A stretch of DNA of 64,000 nucleotides, from NCBI GenBank assembly GCA_024235795.1, contig JACKLR010000003.1, forward strand, positions 682,001-746,000, read 5' to 3'. This stretch comes from Burkholderiales bacterium. Its GTDB lineage: Bacteria > Pseudomonadota > Gammaproteobacteria > Burkholderiales > Nitrosomonadaceae. Below are positions 27,318-36,031 of this stretch, in pieces. The notes below the pieces were generated by a model. It saw only the letters and a program-made list of their open reading frames with translations, had not been told where the DNA came from and searched no databases. The translations under genes and the position numbers were made by a program. Positions within the stretch are counted from its first letter, which is position 1. Each line of letters opens with the position of its first letter.

Positions 27318-28169
27318 ATGCAAATAATAAAAAAATACTATTCCAACATAATGAAACTTTTATACCGCCTGTTTCAGGCCGGCATATCGCACAGGGAATG
27401 CCAGAATTTTCCGCCAAGCGGAGATTGTCCTGAAAACAGGTTCTTCAAGATCCTGAAAAATCGGCCAGCAAAACGCATTCTTGAAATTGGGTCCCGGCGT
27501 ATTGTCGGTCAAGTCGATAAGAATAGATTCGGCCCCGGATTGGTATATGTCGGTTTTGATATTATGGAAGGTCCCAATGTCGATGTTGTAGGGGATACCC
27601 ACAGGCTTTCTGAAATTTTTCAGCCAAATTCCTTCGACGGCATTGTTTCCTATGCTGTTTGGGAGCATATTGCCATGCCCTGGAAAGTGGCTTTGGAAAT
27701 CAATCGCGTACTCAAACCAGGCGGTATTGCATACATCGCCACCCATCACACTTTTCCGGTTCATGAATTGCCCTGGGATTTCTGGCGTTTCGGTCACGAT
27801 GCATTGGCAACAACTTTTGGACCGACACAAGGGTTCCGGGTTCTGGACCGAACCCTGCGATGGTCAGCGCAGCTCTTCCACCTGTATCGATTCAAGCGAT
27901 TCAAGCCTGAAGCGCGCCACTTTTTGTTTACCGACTTGCTAGTGGAAAAAGTTTCCGATTATGACCCAAAAAAGATTTATTGGAACCTCGATTATCGGGA
28001 TACGCTTCCTAAGCAACACGCTTATCCAGTGGGTACCTATCAATTGCCTGATGAGAAAAAGGAATATGGCGCAACCCAACAGATTACACGACTTCAAGTC
28101 GTCGACGAAAACAAGTTCTTGCGGAAACTGGCGCATTATGAATGTGACGACAGACAACCCGTCGCTTGA
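27318..28169 (+). CDS. SAM-dependent methyltransferase (type 11-like)
   Basis: A class I methyltransferase fold: motif I KRILEIGSRRIVG, the acidic loop VGFDIMEGPNVDVVGD, then FDGIVSYAVWEHIAMPW and VLKPGGIAYIATHHTFPVHELPWDFWRFG. The WDFWRF block recurs in the truncated neighbour as PDYWRFTNEA. Methyl acceptor is unknown. The ATG at 27318 has no good ribosome site; an ATG at 27351 is an alternative. It lies 87 bp after the glycine-zipper gene and overlaps the start of the next gene by 4 bp. Confidence 0.8.
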   Translation: MQIIKKYYSNIMKLLYRLFQAGISHRECQNFPPSGDCPENRFFKILKNRPAKRILEIGSRRIVGQVDKNRFGPGLVYVGFDIMEGPNVDVVGDTHRLSEIFQPNSFDGIVSYAVWEHIAMPWKVALEINRVLKPGGIAYIATHHTFPVHELPWDFWRFGHDALATTFGPTQGFRVLDRTLRWSAQLFHLYRFKRFKPEARHFLFTDLLVEKVSDYDPKKIYWNLDYRDTLPKQHAYPVGTYQLPDEKKEYGATQQITRLQVVDENKFLRKLAHYECDDRQPVA

Positions 28170-28684
28170 TTCTCCATCACGCAAATTCTGATATTAATCC
28201 ATTGCTGACAAACCTGCCCTCAACCTGGTGTTGGCAGACAGAAGCATTTAAGGAATATCCTGATCATTTGACCGCCAGAAACAGTGTAAAAAAATTCGGC
28301 AACAAAGCATTCGATATCGTGCTGTCAATCGATGTATTAAGTCATGTCGAACATCCCTGGATTCTCGCACTGGATATAGCCGCAACCGTACGAGTGGGCG
28401 GACTGCTGTATGCCAGAGAGTTGTCTTCAGAAGGTTTTCAGGAAAGCCAGCCGGATTATTGGCGATTCACCAATGAAGCGCTCAGAATTGTATATCATCA
28501 AGCGAGTGGGCTGGTGTATGAAGATGGTGGATTCGCCGGACAACTTGCGTTGATTCCGGATAACGCTGCCAAATCAAATCCGCAGTTAACATACGACAAC
28601 ATCTTTCAATTCGCGTTGGCCATCTTCAAAAAACGAAACCACGGCAGCAATCTACCCGTTCGATGGTCACAACAAGACAGCTAG
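28166..28684 (+). CDS. Methyltransferase-like protein lacking the SAM-binding N-terminus
   Basis: The 172-residue frame resembles the C-terminal part of the preceding methyltransferase: FDIVLSIDVLSHVEHPWILALDI, TVRVGGLLYARELSS and PDYWRFTNEALRIVYH. Motif I, the glycine-rich loop that holds SAM, is missing. It starts with TTG overlapping the upstream TGA. It may be a partner or regulatory subunit, or the decayed 3' half of a tandem duplication. The frame is open and the overlap is tidy, so some function is possible. Confidence 0.55.
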   Translation: MILHHANSDINPLLTNLPSTWCWQTEAFKEYPDHLTARNSVKKFGNKAFDIVLSIDVLSHVEHPWILALDIAATVRVGGLLYARELSSEGFQESQPDYWRFTNEALRIVYHQASGLVYEDGGFAGQLALIPDNAAKSNPQLTYDNIFQFALAIFKKRNHGSNLPVRWSQQDS

Positions 28685-28830
28685 CCATAATTTTGAGAAA
28701 TTCGAGAAATGCCAGCACAATTAATCCATGACTAAATAGCTTTCCCAAAAATCTCTATCCGGTAAGCTGATCAATCATATTTTCAGATGGAATAACGCAC
28801 ATTAAATTAATATCCGGTCAATTCAATTTT

Positions 28831-29082
28831 TCAACCGAATACCAGGTGTACAACAAAAAAATAAAAAATAATGCCCATTATAATCACGCAAATGGCGGCT
28901 ATAGCAGCGATGCCAACAAAATATGACAACAGCAGCCTCACTAAAACCGGTTTTTTTCTCGTTGAAATATATGTATAGATGGCGATACTCAGGATTATTA
29001 AAATCAATAACCAATAATTGCTCAGTATCCATTCTTTGATTAAACAAGCCGCTTGCAGATAAGCGACTTCATTTTTACACAC
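28831..29082 (-). CDS. Small two-helix membrane protein, unknown
   Basis: The 83-residue frame has two strong hydrophobic segments, about residues 22-40 and 48-82, separated by TYISTRKKPV. The GTG start is preceded by GGGGAG with good spacing, the main support for a real gene. There is no recognisable family. It lies between the methyltransferase pair and the SulP gene. Confidence 0.4.
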   Translation of the reverse strand: MCKNEVAYLQAACLIKEWILSNYWLLILIILSIAIYTYISTRKKPVLVRLLLSYFVGIAAIAAICVIIMGIIFYFFVVHLVFG

Positions 29083-29271
29083 TTTGACTCCCCAATCATT
29101 TTATCCCTGGAAACTTTCGTTCCTCCCTTTTTCTGATATCACGCGAAAAAAGCAAGATACACGGTCCGTACTGTATTGCACGAAAAAACGATTCGTAACA
29201 AATCGAAAATCGAAAGCAGTCATTAAAACTTGCAGGCATACAGTCACTGCGTTTTTCAGGAATAACTGACA

Positions 29272-30639
29272 TCAATCCACCCCGCCCTTGCCCGCGAAGC
29301 GCTCCATATACCCTTTTATGATGGCTTTGCTGGTGACATTATGCGCTTTATTGAGCACGATGTAGTTGATCATGCCATGCAATGCAAGCGCAATCAGCAG
29401 GCCTTCAAAAATACCGAGCTTATACACCAGTAACGCACAGATGGTTGCCAGCATCAGTTCATAACGCCCATGATGCGCCACGTGAAACAGGCCGGCAATC
29501 ATTTTCCAGCCGGTAAATATCATCACCGCAGCCAGTGAGAATTTCGGCATATATTCCAGATAATCCGTATTCAGGACAAAAAACAGGATAACGCAACCAA
29601 TAATGAGAACAGAGAATTTCGTATACGCCCCTGCCAGCTTGTTAGTGGTGCTTTTGGCGACCCCGTCGAGATTGGTCATGCCGTTAAAAAAACTTGCGCC
29701 CATATTGGCTATCCAGATCGCCAGCAAACTGTTATTCGTGTTGCACCTACGTTTCAATGGATCGATTTTCTCAATCGCCGCGTTACTCATCACCTGTTCA
29801 ATCACATCAATGATTGCAAGCATGGCGGCAAATCCGATCACATACACCCAGGTCATTGCACTATCAAATTTAGGCAACGGCAAGGACACCGTCAACGGAA
29901 CATCATCGACGTGCAGCATTGGCATAGTCACAAAATACGCGACAATGACGCCGGCCGTAATCAATACGAAATAGGGAATCGCGGGTTGTGTGCTCTGAAA
30001 TTTGGAAAACAAATAAAGAAAAACGCCAAAACCGGTCAACGAAATCAGAACCATTTGAATCCGGGCCGCATTCCAGAAAACTTCCGTTTCCATCGCTTCA
30101 GGAATTTCATAGGTCATCGCAAAAAAATTAATGGCGATTTTAAGCCCCACACCCGCCAACAAACCTTCCACCAGATAGCTTGGCACCGCGATCAGAATAT
30201 ATTTCTGCAGGTTAAATTTCCAGATGACAGCCTGCATCGAAGCGGTCAAAAAAATAACAAACGCCATATTCTCCATGCCAAAACTGGCCACACCCAGGGC
30301 CAGAACAGGTGCAAGACCCGCCGCCACACCTGGCGCACCAATGTAATTACCGGGTCGTATCCATGCATTCATCCATCCTACAAAACAGGCGAAGACAACC
30401 GTTGCCAATGCAACCTTGATAGGGTAATCCGACATCATGGCAATACCGACGGAAAGCGGAATTGCCATTGCACCGGTAATTATTCCAGCCTGAACATCAC
30501 GCGCGACGTACTTTACCTGGAATGCTGCAGAACCCGTGACATCCGAAAAAACATGTTCTATATGTTTGTGGCTTTTTTCCCCGGGTGAGGACTGTGTCTT
30601 GTTAGAATCTTGCGTGCCCATTTCCTGGAAATCCCCCAT
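29272..30639 (-). CDS. SulP (SLC26) family anion transporter without STAS domain
   Basis: Inner-membrane transporter family for sulfate, bicarbonate and other anions. The signature lies at GAMAIPLSVGIAMMSDYP, followed by GPxxG-like RPGNYIGAPGVAAGLAPVLALG. Ten to twelve hydrophobic helices fill residues ~60-440. The usual C-terminal STAS domain is missing: the protein ends at residue 455, soon after the last helix. A shorter ATG start (at 30621) is equally possible. An unpaired transporter; the substrate is not given by context. Confidence 0.85.
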   Translation of the reverse strand: MGDFQEMGTQDSNKTQSSPGEKSHKHIEHVFSDVTGSAAFQVKYVARDVQAGIITGAMAIPLSVGIAMMSDYPIKVALATVVFACFVGWMNAWIRPGNYIGAPGVAAGLAPVLALGVASFGMENMAFVIFLTASMQAVIWKFNLQKYILIAVPSYLVEGLLAGVGLKIAINFFAMTYEIPEAMETEVFWNAARIQMVLISLTGFGVFLYLFSKFQSTQPAIPYFVLITAGVIVAYFVTMPMLHVDDVPLTVSLPLPKFDSAMTWVYVIGFAAMLAIIDVIEQVMSNAAIEKIDPLKRRCNTNNSLLAIWIANMGASFFNGMTNLDGVAKSTTNKLAGAYTKFSVLIIGCVILFFVLNTDYLEYMPKFSLAAVMIFTGWKMIAGLFHVAHHGRYELMLATICALLVYKLGIFEGLLIALALHGMINYIVLNKAHNVTSKAIIKGYMERFAGKGGVD

Positions 30640-31447
30640 TCGTTAAGAAGAAACAATACCCTTTCCAACTGACGGTTGTAATTCAACATAAACAAAGACC
30701 AAACCCCAGTGAAAATTGGCCGAAGAAATGATATTCACTGTCCATAAAAGCCTGTTCCTAGCCCATTTAAACCATATTTGCAACCGGAAAAGAATTTAAA
30801 AAATCTATTGAGCCCAAATGATAATTACTGTCTATTCCATAAAACGCAGAGATGTTTTGATCTAAGGCAAATATTCTTGATTTTTTGGTAGTGTCTCAGT
30901 TTGAAATTTCGCCTGTGTTAGCAACAAATAGAATTGCCCGGTTTTAATTAAAAACGCAGTGATCTCGTGTTGAAGTTTATTGCGAAATTCAGGGGACACA
31001 TTACTTTTCTCTTGAAAATAATGTCTTGTGTTCCCTGAACTGCATGAACTTGTCCGCCACGTTGGGCTCTCAAGAATAACCCCATATTTCGTTTGCCTGG
31101 TCCCAGGTTGACGTATTCTTCGAAATACCGTTCCGGTAATCAATACCTTGCTCGTCTCGCATCAGATTTATACCAGAATCGATGGAAACACCGGATACGG
31201 TTTAGCGCATTTTTAGGAGTTGCGGCGTTTCATGTCTGCATGAGTTCAAAGAATAACAAATTATTCAATCCTGAAAAGATAAGTGATGCGCCACCTGAAT
31301 TCTAAATATTCCAGAAAGTGTCGACGTGAGAATTATCACATATAAATATGAACACTTTGAATAAAGTGATGACATGGACTGGCAAGGATTTACCAAGTCA
31401 TCTTTTGCCAGAAATCTTAGACACCATAAGTAAAAAGGAGTCATATT
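30640..31447. other. Gene-free stretch with a decayed repeat
   Basis: About 800 bp. The first half holds nothing recognised. From about 30925 to 31175 it carries the first copy of a degenerate direct repeat also found at 32027-32225. The last ~130 bp should hold the promoter of the small exported protein gene at 31448. Confidence 0.5.
30925..31175 (-). repeat. Decayed direct repeat, copy 1
   Basis: Aligns over about 200 bp with 32027-32225, at roughly 80 percent by eye, with a ~45-bp insertion or divergent part in the middle. On the minus strand both read toward SSGNTRHYFQEKSNVSPEF / SSGNTRHYYQEINKVSLEF. Copy 1 has a one-base shift relative to copy 2. This suggests remnants of the same unknown gene. 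Confidence 0.6.
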
Positions 31448-31951
31448 ATGAAAACAGTGATTATCAAATTTACACTGATGTTGCTAGCGACGTTATGGAT
31501 ACAGAACGCCATGGCAGGACCATCTTTTTATAGCGCAATTGTCACGGCCGAGAAAGCAGGTGTTGTGCAACATACGAATGTTAGCGCGCCGACATATTAC
31601 GCCTGCGAAATCCAGAAAGCTGATGTAATCAATAATTTTATAGCTTCAGGGTTTACCATTCTCAATGCATCGAACTGTGTCTCGCTACATGTCCGGATAC
31701 CCGAATTAATTATGCCGGAATGGCATCCTCGCTGGCCGATTCCACCGGTTTGTTTGAGTTGCCCGCCATGGGATTTGGGCATTCTTGAAGTACTGGACCC
31801 TTACCTGGCCAAACAGGTCAATGGATTGATGCAAGAATATCAGATCCATGAGTATCGAAAAGAATTGCAAAGCTTGCAAGAGCGATATGATCTCAAAGGC
31901 TTCGATAACGCTTTGCAGAAACTGGACGCACAGCAAGAACAATTCAGATAA
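31448..31951 (+). CDS. Small exported protein, function unknown
   Basis: The ATG is preceded by AAAAAGGAG six bases upstream, a strong ribosome site. A signal peptide covers residues ~1-23 (ending IQNAMA). The mature part contains HPRWPIPPVCLSCPPWD, a proline- and cysteine-rich stretch. It ends in a helical, Gln/Glu-rich region that may be a coiled coil (NGLMQEYQIHEYRKELQSLQ). No family was recognised. It is flanked on both sides by the decayed direct repeats. Confidence 0.7.
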   Translation: MKTVIIKFTLMLLATLWIQNAMAGPSFYSAIVTAEKAGVVQHTNVSAPTYYACEIQKADVINNFIASGFTILNASNCVSLHVRIPELIMPEWHPRWPIPPVCLSCPPWDLGILEVLDPYLAKQVNGLMQEYQIHEYRKELQSLQERYDLKGFDNALQKLDAQQEQFR

Positions 31952-32026
31952 TTGTACGTATAAACACTGAAATTAATAAGGCTGGACAAGTTCCAGTCTT
32001 ATTAATGTCAACAACTCCGGTTTTTG

Positions 32027-32225
32027 ACACATAAATTGTCCGCTTTTAATCAAAACGCAGTGAACTCCCATCGAAGTTCATTGCAAAATTCAAGGGACAC
32101 TTTATTTATCTCTTGATAATAATGTCGTGTGTTCCCCGAACTGCATAACTTGCTCGCCAAGTTGACGGTTTCTTCGAAATACCGTTTCAGGCAATCAATG
32201 CCCTGCTTATCGTGCATCAGGCATA
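32027..32225 (-). repeat. Decayed direct repeat, copy 2
   Basis: Second copy of the 30925-31175 repeat. The minus strand is open for about 60 codons, including DKQGIDCLKRYFEETVNLAS and SSGNTRHYYQEINKVS, ending ELRWEFTAF and a stop. No start or known family was found. It is the better preserved copy. Confidence 0.6.
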
Positions 32226-32371
32226 TTTCAGAGAAGGCAGAGGCACAATAAATATTGCACTTGGAACTTGAATTGACCCTGCAAATGCCTTTTTAGTTAC
32301 GAAAAACATCAATAAACACCCCGTCTTTTTAGGGCGTCAACATTCATTTAATTGAATTTAGGAGAAGTCAG

Positions 32372-34321
32372 ATGCGAAACTACTCATTCATCAAATTATT
32401 AATGATTGGTTTTTGCTATTTTTTTATAGCATCCTATTCACAAGCTGCGATCATAACAATTAACGGAGGGAAAGTAGAATACTGGCGCAATCATGCCATT
32501 GGCACGCCCAGCAATGACTTTGATCGCGCCGTTGTCGTCATCCATGGCAGCGACCTTGATGCGGAAATTAATTATAACCAAATCAGCAATGCCGCTGAAG
32601 CCGAGGGCATGTTAGATAACACGCTGATCGTAGCACCAAAATTACCAGAATCCCAACAGAGTGATGCCGACATGCTGTATTGGGAAGATGGAGGGGGTGG
32701 TTGGCGAGGAGGCTACAATTCTGTGAATGGCGCAGAGGTATCTTCGTTCTCGGTAATTGATGTAATTTTGCAGCAAATTAACGATAATTTTCCCAACATT
32801 AAAATGGTTACTGTCGTTGGGCATTCAGCAGGCGGTCAGTTCGTGCAACGCTATGCCGCAATAAATGTAAAAGAACAAACCTTGCGCGCAGACTTGAAAG
32901 TAAAATATGTCGTCGCCAATCCAAGTACTTATATGTATCTTTCTACTGACCGCCCTGAACCGGTCGGCAATAGTTGCGAGAGTATTTTTGAAACGGATTA
33001 TTATAACCGTTATTTTTATGGGCTTTGGGGAGTGCATCTTCTTCCTTACACAAATTCGTCAAATGGATATCCTAATCAAGATTGGTCGCAACTCACCACA
33101 CAAATCATTGATCAGTTAACTTCCCGTGAGGTCTACATTATGCTGGGCACTGCGGACACTTCTGCCAATGGCGGACTCGTTACTTCATGTCAAGCCAATG
33201 CACAAGGCCCGAATCGATATGAACGCGGCCTGAATTATTATGCGCATATCAAGGACCATTACCCCAACGCCAATCATGAAAAGGTCGAAATAGCTAACGT
33301 AGCGCATAAGTACGACGTCATGTATAACTCTCGAAAAGGACGCGAAGTAATCCTTTACGCCAGGAATGACAATGACTGGCAAAACTTGGGCGGGATTATA
33401 GAGGAGCAGCCAGAGTGTGTATCATGGGGGCCGGATCGTATCGATTGCTTTGCGCGTGGCGGCAACAATAATCTATATCATAAGTGGTGGAATGGCTCGG
33501 ACTGGCATGGCTGGCAAAATCTCAATGTTGAGACAAGAAGTCAGGCCAGTTGTCTTTCAAGGATGCCGGATACCATCGACTGCTTTGTTCGCGGAGATAA
33601 TAATCGTATGTACAAAGTATCCTGGGATGGCTCGATGTGGGATGTTTTGGATTTAGGTGGCGTCATCCAGGATCAGCCTGAATGTGTTTCTTGGGGAGTC
33701 AATCGCATCGACTGCTTCGCGCGCGGTGGCAATGATCGTATGTACCACAAGTATTGGGACGGTGCGAGTTGGCATGGGTGGGATGATCTAGGCGGAGTGA
33801 TCAAGGAACAGCCCTCCTGCGTTTCCTGGGGACCCAACCGTATAGATTGTTTTGCACGCGGCGGTGCAAATCGTATGTACCATAAATGGTGGAGCGGTTC
33901 AAACTGGCATGGATGGGAAAATCTCGGAGGAATTCTTAAAGACCGGCCAGAATGTGTCAGCTGGGGACCGAATCGTATTGATTGTTTTGTTCGAAGTAGC
34001 AGTAATACCATGCGCCATAAATCGTGGAATGGCTCTAGTTGGCTGATATGGCGATCTCGGGGTGGCAGCATCAAAGGTCAACCTGCATGTGTTTCCTGGG
34101 GATCGAATCGCATCGACTGCTTTGCTCGAGGCGATGAAGATCGCATGTATCACAAGTGGTGGAATGGAAACAGTTGGGGTGGCTGGGAAAACCTGGGTGG
34201 ATTGGTCAAAGGCAAACCCAACTGCGTCTCATGGGAACCTCATCGTCTAGACTGCTTTGCCCGCGGTAATGGTGACAATATGTACCATACCTTCTGGAAC
34301 GACATACAATGGAATCCCTGA
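32372..34321 (+). CDS. Exported alpha/beta hydrolase fused to a seven-repeat lectin-like beta-propeller
   Basis: Signal peptide ~1-25 (ending SYSQAA). Residues ~45-325 are an alpha/beta hydrolase: oxyanion-side VVVIHGS, nucleophile GHSAG (Ser152), likely acid Asp262 in MLGTADTSANGG, and likely His312 in NVAHKYD. From ~336 to the end are seven repeats of about 45 residues, each with the pattern LGG..., C-V-S-W, IDCFARG, MYHKWWNG, W-x-GW, as in PLL/DUF346 sugar-binding propellers. Each repeat has two cysteines that could form a disulfide. The ribosome site is AGGAG. A secreted esterase or depolymerase targeted to glycans is inferred; substrate is unknown. Confidence 0.88.
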   Translation: MRNYSFIKLLMIGFCYFFIASYSQAAIITINGGKVEYWRNHAIGTPSNDFDRAVVVIHGSDLDAEINYNQISNAAEAEGMLDNTLIVAPKLPESQQSDADMLYWEDGGGGWRGGYNSVNGAEVSSFSVIDVILQQINDNFPNIKMVTVVGHSAGGQFVQRYAAINVKEQTLRADLKVKYVVANPSTYMYLSTDRPEPVGNSCESIFETDYYNRYFYGLWGVHLLPYTNSSNGYPNQDWSQLTTQIIDQLTSREVYIMLGTADTSANGGLVTSCQANAQGPNRYERGLNYYAHIKDHYPNANHEKVEIANVAHKYDVMYNSRKGREVILYARNDNDWQNLGGIIEEQPECVSWGPDRIDCFARGGNNNLYHKWWNGSDWHGWQNLNVETRSQASCLSRMPDTIDCFVRGDNNRMYKVSWDGSMWDVLDLGGVIQDQPECVSWGVNRIDCFARGGNDRMYHKYWDGASWHGWDDLGGVIKEQPSCVSWGPNRIDCFARGGANRMYHKWWSGSNWHGWENLGGILKDRPECVSWGPNRIDCFVRSSSNTMRHKSWNGSSWLIWRSRGGSIKGQPACVSWGSNRIDCFARGDEDRMYHKWWNGNSWGGWENLGGLVKGKPNCVSWEPHRLDCFARGNGDNMYHTFWNDIQWNP

Positions 34322-34399
34322 TTCTACTGAGTCAGATTCAAATGAACCCAAAAGCCAGATAACAAGGATTGGGCCGGGGTGACGGGACAAATCAGACTG

Positions 34400-34441
34400 A
34401 ATCCGGTCATATTCAAGTGACCGGTTAATTGCCTCGTCTCC
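34400..34441. repeat. Left arm of a duplicated segment (copy A), ending in the IS256 target duplication
   Basis: The sequence around ATATTCAAGTGACCGGTTAA matches 39147-39175. It is separated from the rest of the segment (35850 onward) by the IS256-family element. CCTCGTCTCC at 34432-34441 repeats at 35850-35859 and is taken as the 10-bp target duplication. Confidence 0.65.
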
Positions 34442-35849
34442 GAGGGTGTTCAAAATTCTGTGTCAGTTTGCAAATCACCTAACGCGCTTCGCTTGTTGAC
34501 CACTGAAACCGGTGACCGATCGACACAATTCGTGTCGATGCGCTAACCAGTTTCAGCGGTGACATAAAAATCTGTATTGAATTCATAAATCCAGCTCCGC
34601 ATCCAAACGGCCTTCAAAATATATCGCAAGCTGGGATAATGTCAAATTCCAGTTTAGGATTGGCATCGTCCATTTTTTGCTGGCGTTTTTGATGCCAACA
34701 TACAATAATTTCAACAAACTGTTTTCATTAGGAAATCCACCTTTGGTTTTTGTCAGTTTGCGAAATTGGCGATGTACGGCCTCAATGGTGTTGGTTGTAT
34801 AAATCACACGGCGTATCGGTTCAGGATATTTGAAGTATACCGATAAATTTTCCCATTTGTTGCGCCAGGACTGGATCACGATGGGATACTGTTTTCCCCA
34901 CTTGGCCTCCAATGCATCAAGCGCATCTTCGGCTGCATCAATGGCTGATGCTTTGTATACCGGCTTCAGATCAGCCATGAACGCTTTTTGATTTTTTGAC
35001 GCCACATATTTCATTGAATTGCGGATCTGATGAATGATGCACAATTGAACCTCGGTTTCAGGAAATATGCTGTTAATCGCCTCAGGAAAGCCCGTAAGGC
35101 CGTCAACGGCGGCAATGAGGATATCCTGTACGCCACGATTATTCAGGTCTGTCAGTACGGAAAGCCAGAATCGGGCGCCTTCGCTTTCCGAAACATACAA
35201 CCCTAGCACTTCTTTTTTTCCTTCAATGTTTAAGCCGAGTACGGTATAGACTGCCTTGCTGGCATACCGGCCGTCGTCTTTTACTTTGTGATGTATGGCA
35301 TCCAGCCAAACGAACGGATAGTGACTATCCAATGGCCGTTGCTGCCATTCCCTGAGCTCCGGAACTAGCTTATCTGTGACTGCGCTGATCGTCGCCGTTG
35401 AAACATCAATGCCATACAGTTCGGCAATATGCCCAGAAATATCCTGATAGCTGGAACCCAACGCAAATAACGATAAAATCTTGCGTTCGATTTCATCGGT
35501 AAGATGGGTCTGATGCTTCTTAACCAACTGGGGTTCAAATGTACCGTTGCGGTCTCTGGGTGTTTCCAGTTGAAAATTGCCTGATGCTGATTTTACAGTC
35601 TTTGGCGTCGTGCCATTCTTCCGGTTCTGTTCATCCCCGGATTTTATATGCTGTTCAAGTTCCGCCGCCAATGCAGCTTCTGTGAGTTGTTTGATCAGTG
35701 GCGTTAATATGCCATCTTTTCCATTCAAATCGCGCCCTGCCTTCAAGGCTTCCAGGGCTTCTTCAAAATCAAATTGCACTGTAGTCTTGTTCATTCGTCA
35801 CTCCTATAAAATTTAATAGTAAAGGAATGACACAGAATTTCTAATACTC
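34442..35849 (-). mobile_element. IS256-family insertion sequence, about 1.4 kb
   Basis: The ends share AAATTCTGTGTCA as an inverted repeat (34453 onward and ending at 35840), with outer bases GAG at both tips. The presumed 10-bp direct repeat CCTCGTCTCC flanks the element; the family more often makes 8-9 bp, so the exact tip is uncertain by a base or two. One intact transposase gene fills it. The copy sits inside a segment whose uninterrupted duplicate is at 39147-39310. Confidence 0.85.
34583..35794 (-). CDS. IS256-family transposase
   Basis: The 403-residue protein is a mutator-type transposase with a DDE catalytic set: Asp in PFVWLDAIHHKV, Asp in AAVDGLTGFPEAI, and Glu in YTTNTIEAVHRQFRK. 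The CxxH-type block reads LCIIHQIRNSMKY. The N-terminus (FEEALEALKAGRDLNGKDG) is typical. The length is normal with no internal stop, so the element could be active. Confidence 0.95.
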   Translation of the reverse strand: MNKTTVQFDFEEALEALKAGRDLNGKDGILTPLIKQLTEAALAAELEQHIKSGDEQNRKNGTTPKTVKSASGNFQLETPRDRNGTFEPQLVKKHQTHLTDEIERKILSLFALGSSYQDISGHIAELYGIDVSTATISAVTDKLVPELREWQQRPLDSHYPFVWLDAIHHKVKDDGRYASKAVYTVLGLNIEGKKEVLGLYVSESEGARFWLSVLTDLNNRGVQDILIAAVDGLTGFPEAINSIFPETEVQLCIIHQIRNSMKYVASKNQKAFMADLKPVYKASAIDAAEDALDALEAKWGKQYPIVIQSWRNKWENLSVYFKYPEPIRRVIYTTNTIEAVHRQFRKLTKTKGGFPNENSLLKLLYVGIKNASKKWTMPILNWNLTLSQLAIYFEGRLDAELDL

Positions 35850-35883
35850 CCTCGTCTCCCGGCAGATTATTTGTATACGGCAC

Positions 35884-36015
35884 TCACTTCATTTGATCCT
35901 GATACATCACGTCTTGCAGCGGCGCATCAAATCGGCCGGTTTTTGCGCCGGTATTGACCGGATGTTGTAATGCAAGACCGGTACCCACTGCGTTTGGCAC
36001 AATTAATTTGTACAT
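35884..36015 (-). pseudogene. 3' remnant of an unknown gene (copy A)
   Basis: A 43-codon frame ending GRFDAPLQDVMYQDQMK then stop. The same C-terminus occurs at 39208-39360, where it is preceded by IDGNTNQVATIEFTQK. The IS4-like element lies just upstream, so this copy is cut off from any 5' part. The IDGNTNQVATI stretch in the other copy recalls YVTN-type propeller repeats, but that is only a guess. Confidence 0.45.
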
Positions 36016-36031
36016 TTTGACTATTCAAATT

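Noticed and set aside
28241..28684. Methyltransferase paralogue as a pseudogene
   Set aside because: Frame is open and overlaps the upstream gene neatly, so it was kept as a CDS, though decay remains possible.
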